Assembly (NCBI GenBank): GCA_014904985.1
Contig: MU128911.1
Location: 133,118-197,117 of the forward strand
Source of the DNA: Hydnum rufescens UP504
Lineage: Eukaryota > Basidiomycota > Agaricomycetes > Cantharellales > Hydnaceae
DNA: 64,000 nt
Direction of reading: 5' to 3'
The first letter of the stretch is position 1. Each line of letters starts with the position of its first letter. The position numbers were made by a program, and so were the translations under genes. Below the pieces are notes generated by a model. That model saw only the letters and a list, made by a program, of their open reading frames with translations. It ran no database searches and had not been told where the DNA came from. Positions 58,298 to 64,000 of this stretch are shown here, piece after piece.

Positions 58298-59728
58298 CTA
58301 CGAGATGAGTGGGGGACGTGATCGGTCTGGAATGGAATCTATGTAGGAGCCGGCATAATCGAACAGGGTCCAGAGAACGCCGTGCGTGATGACGCTGCGA
58401 CAACCACTGACACCTTGGGGAGTGTGACTGTCATAACCAAAGGACCACACTGGACAATTGGACGGGAAAAAAAGCACTCACCCAGGCCTCGGTACAATCG
58501 CGCAATCCCACTGACAACAGGTTTGGGATTATTGGGATCCGGCCCACGCACAAGGCGAGTAAGGGTTTCAAAGGCACTTCGATAGTGCCCCCCAGATAAT
58601 GCCCGTTGTTGTAATTTGGTTTTTGCAACATCCAACGGATATATGATGGCCCATGCCGTCACGCCAGCAACACTTCCACACAAGAAAGGGAGGGTGGATT
58701 CGGGAATATGAAATGGAAGCCATGAAGGTTGCGGACCTTGAACTCCGGACGGACGTCGACCAAGGACATGCCTGAAAGCCTCGTATTCGGCGAAGTAGAG
58801 TCCAGTGCCTAAAGTGTCGCGCACTAAGGTGAATAGAACATTAAACACCACTCAATGGGGCTATGAGACTCAGGATCTCACCAAAATGCAGCCGGAAACC
58901 AGTATACAAACCAGTCACACCGGATCGTCGAACAATGTCTGCTACCGCATCGAGAGTATTCGGTGGCTTAATAATTGCGATACCCCGCTGTTCGGCGATA
59001 GAATACTCCAGTTGTCGTCGGACCTGCACCGATGGCATGTCAGACCTGACACATAGGACAAGGGCTGGTAACATACTTTTACGAGCTCAAATGCTTAGAA
59101 TCGACATGATTAGTCCCCCTAGAAGAGGTCAAGATTGGGGAACACGTACGTGCACTTCCAACAGATATCACAGCCCCACTTAAAATACCCCCAAGGCCAC
59201 CGGCAGAAGATACGTCGAAAAGGGTCCCCCGATTAAGCATGTTATTGTCATGCAAGATATCCTTGGTCCTCGTATATATCGAAAATGAGACTGCTCTGAC
59301 GGCGGAAATGGTTATTAGGGGTATCCAAATACCTCTATAGAAGCCGGCTGGTATAGAAGTGCACCATCAGAGGCAAGCATATACCACCTCGCGAATGCAT
59401 ACAGACCAAACCCTTCCTCTCTCCATACCTTTTTTGCCAGGCTAGCTAAGGTAATCGGTGTCCTGTTTGCTTGAAGCCGACTCTTCAGGGAGTCGAGCTG
59501 GAACGCATACGTTAGAAAATGCACAATCCGTCAAATATTACTGACGCGCACGGGGTATCCAGCAGATGTTCCGACTAGGCTAGCGAGAGTGGCGGATACG
59601 ACGGTGCGATTATCTGAGAGAAAGTGTTCAGCTACAGCCCGAATCCCCCAAGCAGGTATGGGTCCACTTTTTACAGCTTGCTCTGCATAAGCTTGGACAC
59701 TTCCAACTAAGGTATTTTTCTGCCCCAT
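58298..59728 (-). CDS. Mitochondrial carrier family transporter
   Basis: Inner-membrane metabolite carrier. Seven exons (minus): 59728-59552, 59497-59388, 59334-59150, 59093-59077, 59023-58882, 58823-58482 and 58413-58298, total 1089 nt (362 aa). The three tandem carrier repeats each show the P-x-[DE]-x-x-[KR] signature: GYPLDSLKSRLQ (across intron 1), PFELVKVRRQ (across introns), and YPLDVAKTKLQ. Repeat 2 contains GVTGLYTGFRLHFVRDTLGTGLYFAEYE, and repeat 3 ends RLYRGLGVSGCRSVITHGVLWTLFDY. A 17-nt microexon (59077-59093) carries FELVK. The substrate cannot be assigned: the GLYTGF..D..G.G.YF pattern is shared with carnitine/ornithine-type carriers. Confidence 0.92.
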
Positions 59729-60329
59729 GGGGGAGCCGCTTATCGCGTGCGCGACAGATGTGGCCTTGCTTGGGATTCCCTTGAAGGCCCCGCTGTTTGA
59801 GTTCCGGCCTTTTGCGAAAGAGAAATTACCTTTCAGACAATTAATTTGTTGGGAGGAATTCGCCTACTCCTTCCCGTGAGGGATTGCTATCGCCCTGTGT
59901 TTTGCTTATTCCATCCTGGAAGAGATCCCGAGACCGTCAGACGACCCATTGTGCGCCTGACATCGACAGACCAGTCACTAACGGCAAAGGAATCTGCGTC
60001 TAGGGGTCCCATCTAGCATCTCTTTCTTGTGATGCTCGATGACAATTGAGTGCTGGACGAGTGACTGACCGTCGTGATGGGTACCACCAGTAGGGGTTGT
60101 TCTCAGGGTAGCCCATGGCTTCTGGCGGCTCTATGTGGCGAGTTTTGCTCGTATTGCTCACTCACCCAAATTGTGCGGCCCCTACCGTGAATTCGACAAG
60201 ACGTGCGGGCCATGCACTTGGTATGTATTCATTTGTAATTCGTACGTTTCCTAGAGCCTTGGCTGGCAACATATTCGGGCACAATAAGCCCAGGGATCTA
60301 TACCACCCCACGGGAGTTATTGCCCTTCT
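59729..60329. other. Intergenic gap upstream of the carrier
   Basis: About 600 bp; promoter side of the mitochondrial carrier. No supported gene. Confidence 0.5.
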
Positions 60330-62020
60330 AAGAGGTACAACAGTAGGCCTGGTAGATATCACCATCATGCCGCACTGTAAGAAACCTATATTGCATGCCC
60401 CAAAGGAACCTCAAGGATCTCTCCACTGCGTCAATGCTGTATTTCCGAGCATTGTCAATGCCGAGGATCCTCGTGGCCAAATGTTTCATCCAGCGCTGGG
60501 TCCATGCCTGCCGCCGCAGTGGCATCCGATATCTGCTCGTGTGAGGGGATTGGGCCGCCTTCCGCAAAGAGCTCTCCGAAATATTCCTCAATATTCTTGA
60601 GTTCCTCTGGCTTCGCGACACTCCGCATGATCTCCAAGTATGAGCGGGTAATGCCTTGCGTCCATCAGTCAGAGGCTGCGCTTATGGAACCCAAGCGCAG
60701 TCAGCAATTCACCGGGTGGCATCTGCTTACTCCGACAACTCTCTACTGGCAGTACACCCGGCTGTCCCATGATGGACTTGGACGTCTCATCATGATTATC
60801 AATGTCCTTGAGCGTGCTCTGCGTCTTGAAGATCTGCGCTGATTGCTTCCATTCGAAGTGGGACTTGATGGTGCATCGGACTTTGTCCACTGTGACGTCG
60901 CGTGGATTCCGTTCGATGATCTCAAGAAGCTCTAAGGGGCAAAGCGCGGTCAGGATCTAGGATGCACACCTTGGTGCAGGCAGAGCCTTGATGCAGCATT
61001 GCAGGTGGGCTGCATGCTCTACTGGAGGAGGCCAGGGCAGCAAACGGCATAACCCATCTTAGACAAAAGTCCCCGGTGCACCTCGTGGTCAAAGTGAACT
61101 GAAATCGCTCACCGCCATGTTCGTTTCGAGCCTCCACCTCAATCTTGTCTGCCTTCTTTGCCATTTGTTTCGTGGCTGAGTCATAGCGATGCCAAGCATG
61201 CGTCAACAGAAGTTCCATGATGCTACCAACCTCATTCGACATGCGGGGTTCGCCTTCAGAGTTCGCTGTAGCAAGATTTCTGTTTCAAAGAGGGTCTCCC
61301 CGGGTCCCTGGTGTAGAGCCGCAAGCCCATTTGGCTTGACAGGAAACGAAGGGTCCAGGCCATTCTCGACTTGGCCGCGCATCACATCGTGGGGGTGATA
61401 TTCTTAATTATGGAGGACCCCATCGATAACATCATTGCGGCCTGCCTTCTTCCAGATTGCATCCCATGCGCGACCCCAAAGCTTCCGAGCTTCTTGCAGG
61501 TGAGGCCGACCGCGGTTGCTGAGAGCAGTGTGCACGCCGTCGTTGGAAAGATTGGTGCATGAGTCAAAAATGAGCGAACTAGCCCATCTGAGCCTTGTTT
61601 CATCCAATGTAGGACGGCAGCGTATAGGCGTCTTTGGGAAAGAGACCATCGGCAATCTCAGTGCACCTGTGCCACTCAGGCGATGCCCAAGGCAACCGCT
61701 CTTCCTGGGAACGGTCCTTGACAATGTTCCAGAAGAGCAGCATAACGCCTGCCATCTGAATTGATGGCATGCCGCGGCATGGCTAGGGAGCAGGACTTAT
61801 TGAGTGGAGAGCTGGACGAAAGAAATGCACAGCCGCTGGCAAAAGCAATTCGGATTTTGGAACCGCCACCACTCTCGAGGCGCCCTTTGTTCTTGGTTCG
61901 ATTGTCACTGGTTTTCCAGCCACCGGTGCGTGTGCGGAGGTTTGCGCAGCAAACATGCTGATTGACTGCCGGGCTGGACGGACAATCTGGAGGGTGAGTG
62001 GGCTTCTTTCATGCATTCTT
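60330..62020 (-). other. Unrecognised split gene or relic
   Basis: Protein-like minus-strand segments occur in order: SIQMAGVMLLFWNIVKDRSQ and LPWASPEWHRCTEIADGLFP (about 61.7 kb), SNRGRPHLQEARKLWGRAWD (61.5), LDPSFPVKPNGLAALHQGPG (61.3), VGSIMELLLTHAWHRYDSA (61.2), LLEIIERNPRDVTVDKVRC (60.9), and KNIEEYFGELFAEGGPIP then RKYSIDAVERSLRFLWGMQYRF (60.5-60.4). They are in different frames with stops between, and I could join only a few with plausible introns. It is coding by composition, but I do not know the family and cannot tell a live gene from a decayed one. Confidence 0.4.
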
Positions 62021-62573
62021 ATGGCGTGGCCGCGTGAATAATGCTGAAATCTTCCTGTAACTTGGTTCAGCGCCTGGGACTCTGTTTGTAGCCATTAAGT
62101 AGTACGAAGTAATAGAAGGTGTCTGGGATTTAATGCGTTGAATGAGAATATTAACGATGGGCGCCCTTGTGTGCCACGAATTCATAATATACTGTACTAT
62201 GTCGACCAACTGTTCTCGCGTCACATGGACTGAACTGGAAATCTGGAGGATATGGTATCCAAATAACTAACAACCGAAAAGTAGACCTGGAAATCACTAC
62301 CCTAACAACATCTTGAGAAATGGGACTGAACGGTCCAGCCGTTCTGGTGCAATCCTTCACAGAAGATGAAAAGTGTAAATATTCATGTTTACAGATATTT
62401 TGGATGGAGAAAAAGGCGACCCTAGAAGAACAACGAGACGCGGCGACACAACAAACCACATATTGCTGCAATGTGTGGTTGAAGAGAAATCCTTTGGTAC
62501 CGGATCCAAATTCCAAGTCACAGGCACAGATTCGGAAAGCGACTGTAATACGCGGGGAAAACCGATACAGCTT
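62021..62573. other. Upstream region of N-myristoyltransferase
   Basis: About 550 bp; in-frame open sequence continues upstream of the chosen NMT start codon (from 62385), so a longer N-terminus is possible. Confidence 0.4.
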
Positions 62574-64000
62574 ATGGCCAACATAGACGACCTCCATGAT
62601 GAGAATTCTGGTACAGATGATGGAGGCCCTTCCGCTGAATTTCCTAGTCCAGACGCCTCATCATCCACCAATTCTGACATGAAAAGGAAAAAGAGGAAGA
62701 AGAAGTCGAAGGCATCAAAGGCCCTCAGCGCCGTTGTCGACAAATTATCTGGGCAGTCTGGCAGCGGAGATGTACCACAAGAACTGGTCCATCATGTTTA
62801 CGACCACGTCAAACAGGAAAATCCGGAGGACACTAAGGATCTCGATGAAGAAAACGTTCGTCGAGCCTTGGCGGCGCTGAAGGTCATGGATGTAATCGAC
62901 GGCAAGAGTGGCCTCGGTGGAAAAAATAGAAAGGACATGGGCGAGCACAAGGTGATTCGTTTTATCATTGGAAATATCGGGCTCCCTTAGTTAATGGACG
63001 TGGCCCCCTAGTTCTGGCGAACACAACCTGTCCCACAGATCGGTAAGTGCTCTGAATAGATTCGTCCTGATACGACACCCTCACCCACTCTTGCATACAC
63101 AGGGGATAGCTTACCGGCTGATGATGGCCCAATCGAACTGTCGAGACCTCGGCATGAAATCAAGCAAGAGCCTGATCCCTTACCGAAGGAGTTCGAGTGG
63201 TCCACCATTGATATTGCAGACTCTCAGCAAGTGCGTGGAACTTGCATCCCAATGCACATGTCCTCATATGTATTATACATAGTCACGCGAGGTCTACGAA
63301 TTACTATCACAAAATTACGTCGAGGATACTGAGGCCGCATTTCGTTTCCAATACTCGGCTGAGTTCCTCCTATGGCGAGTACACTGTTGTTTTATCGCAT
63401 TGCTCGGGAAATCGGTTCTTAGTACGGAACTATAGGGCGTTGATGCCCCCCGGTTACCACAAGGAATGGCACATAGGGGTTCGTGTGCGCACGTCGAAAA
63501 AACTGGTGGCCTTCATCTCCGGCGTTCCTGTCACTTTGCATGTGAGAGACAAGTTGAGTATGAGTCGCATCCTTTGCTCCAATTGTCATGTAATTCTTTG
63601 TCTCCAGGCTTGTCCCTATGTCAGAAATCAACTACTTGTGTGTGCATAAGAAGCTACGGTCGAAACGATTGGCGCCCGTTCTTATCAAAGAAGTTACTCG
63701 ACAATGCCATCTTAAAGGGATCTTTCAGGCGATCTATACCGGTGGGGTTGTGCTGCCTACTCCTGTTTCGACTTGCAGGTTCGTCATCGATCTATCATTG
63801 GCCACCGGTTTCTCACGCTTCGTTTTTAAAAAAAAAGATACTTCCACCGCTCTCTGAATATTCCAAAGTTAGTTGACATCAAGTTCACCCCTGTTCCCCG
63901 CGACATGACCTTGGCTCGGATGATCAATGCGAACAAACTCCCCTCTTCGACCCCGATTCTCGCTGGACGTGGGCTGCGTGAGATGGTGAAACGCGATATC
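62574..64000 (+). CDS. NMT1: Glycylpeptide N-tetradecanoyltransferase (N-myristoyltransferase), 3' end outside window
   Basis: Transfers myristate from myristoyl-CoA to N-terminal Gly of proteins such as G-alpha and Arf. Exons 62574-62951, 63012-63042, 63103-63230, 63283-63374, 63436-63552, 63608-63778 and from 63838 to the window edge. The disordered N-terminus has a polybasic ribosome-binding patch ([10 protein letters not shown]). Then [94 protein letters not shown] and a truncated NMT C-domain ([13 protein letters not shown]). Intron 63375-63435 is GC-AG with donor GCGAGT, splitting LLW|ALMPPG; no GT donor there keeps the frame. All other introns are GT-AG, 52-60 bp. Start is uncertain because the frame is open upstream to 62385. 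Confidence 0.94.

Noticed and set aside
1..64000. CRISPR arrays, insertion sequences, operons or prophage genes
   Set aside because: None seen; the window is eukaryotic and intron-dense.

Overview
This is a stretch of nuclear DNA from a filamentous fungus, almost certainly a basidiomycete (Agaricomycetes; the exact genus cannot be fixed from sequence alone). The evidence is very intron-dense genes with introns mostly of 46-80 bp, gttag/gtatg/gtaag-type donors, short 3' exons, and recognisable fungal families (palI/Rim9, Mdm20, Mnn2-type mannosyltransferase, G-alpha). I built the gene models by hand, joining exons so that phase and conserved motifs agreed. In most recognised genes the exon lengths sum to a multiple of three.

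Layout. 1-600: 3' end of allantoinase. 1.9-13 kb: alkaline ceramidase (+), then a run of minus-strand genes: a membrane-anchored FAD oxidoreductase, tRNA-Gly(GCC) with a 10-nt intron, a secreted proteinase K-like subtilase, a Gfo/Idh/MocA oxidoreductase and an EMB8/Eht1-type alpha/beta hydrolase. 14-18.4 kb: palI/Rim9, a DUF1764 protein and an F-box protein. 19.5-20.7 kb: an unresolved coding-like region. 20.7-28.4 kb: a disordered protein, then two tandem paralogues of an unrecognised 'HEYLL' family with long, different disordered tails. 29.9-36.5 kb: G-protein alpha subunit, then two Golgi glycosyltransferases transcribed head to head (GT17 and Mnn2-like). 37-42 kb: a bHLH transcription factor, a CCDC97-like protein and a hypothetical protein. 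44-52.5 kb: NatB subunit Mdm20/Naa25 and a 24-exon type II P-type ATPase (Na+/K+-ATPase-like). 55.9-64 kb: a small CxxC protein, OGG1 DNA glycosylase, a mitochondrial carrier, an unrecognised split gene and the 5' part of N-myristoyltransferase.

Themes. G-alpha has Gly2 and Ser6 and so looks like a substrate for the N-myristoyltransferase encoded at the right edge. palI/Rim9 belongs to ambient pH signalling, which in other fungi controls secreted proteases such as the subtilase here. The two Golgi transferases suggest N-glycan or cell-wall mannan processing. The genes do not form an obvious biosynthetic cluster. The most unusual features are GC-AG introns with the same GCGAGT donor in conserved motifs of two genes (ATPase, NMT), the tandem HEYLL paralogues with one frame-disrupted copy, and a one-base frame break in the GT17 gene.
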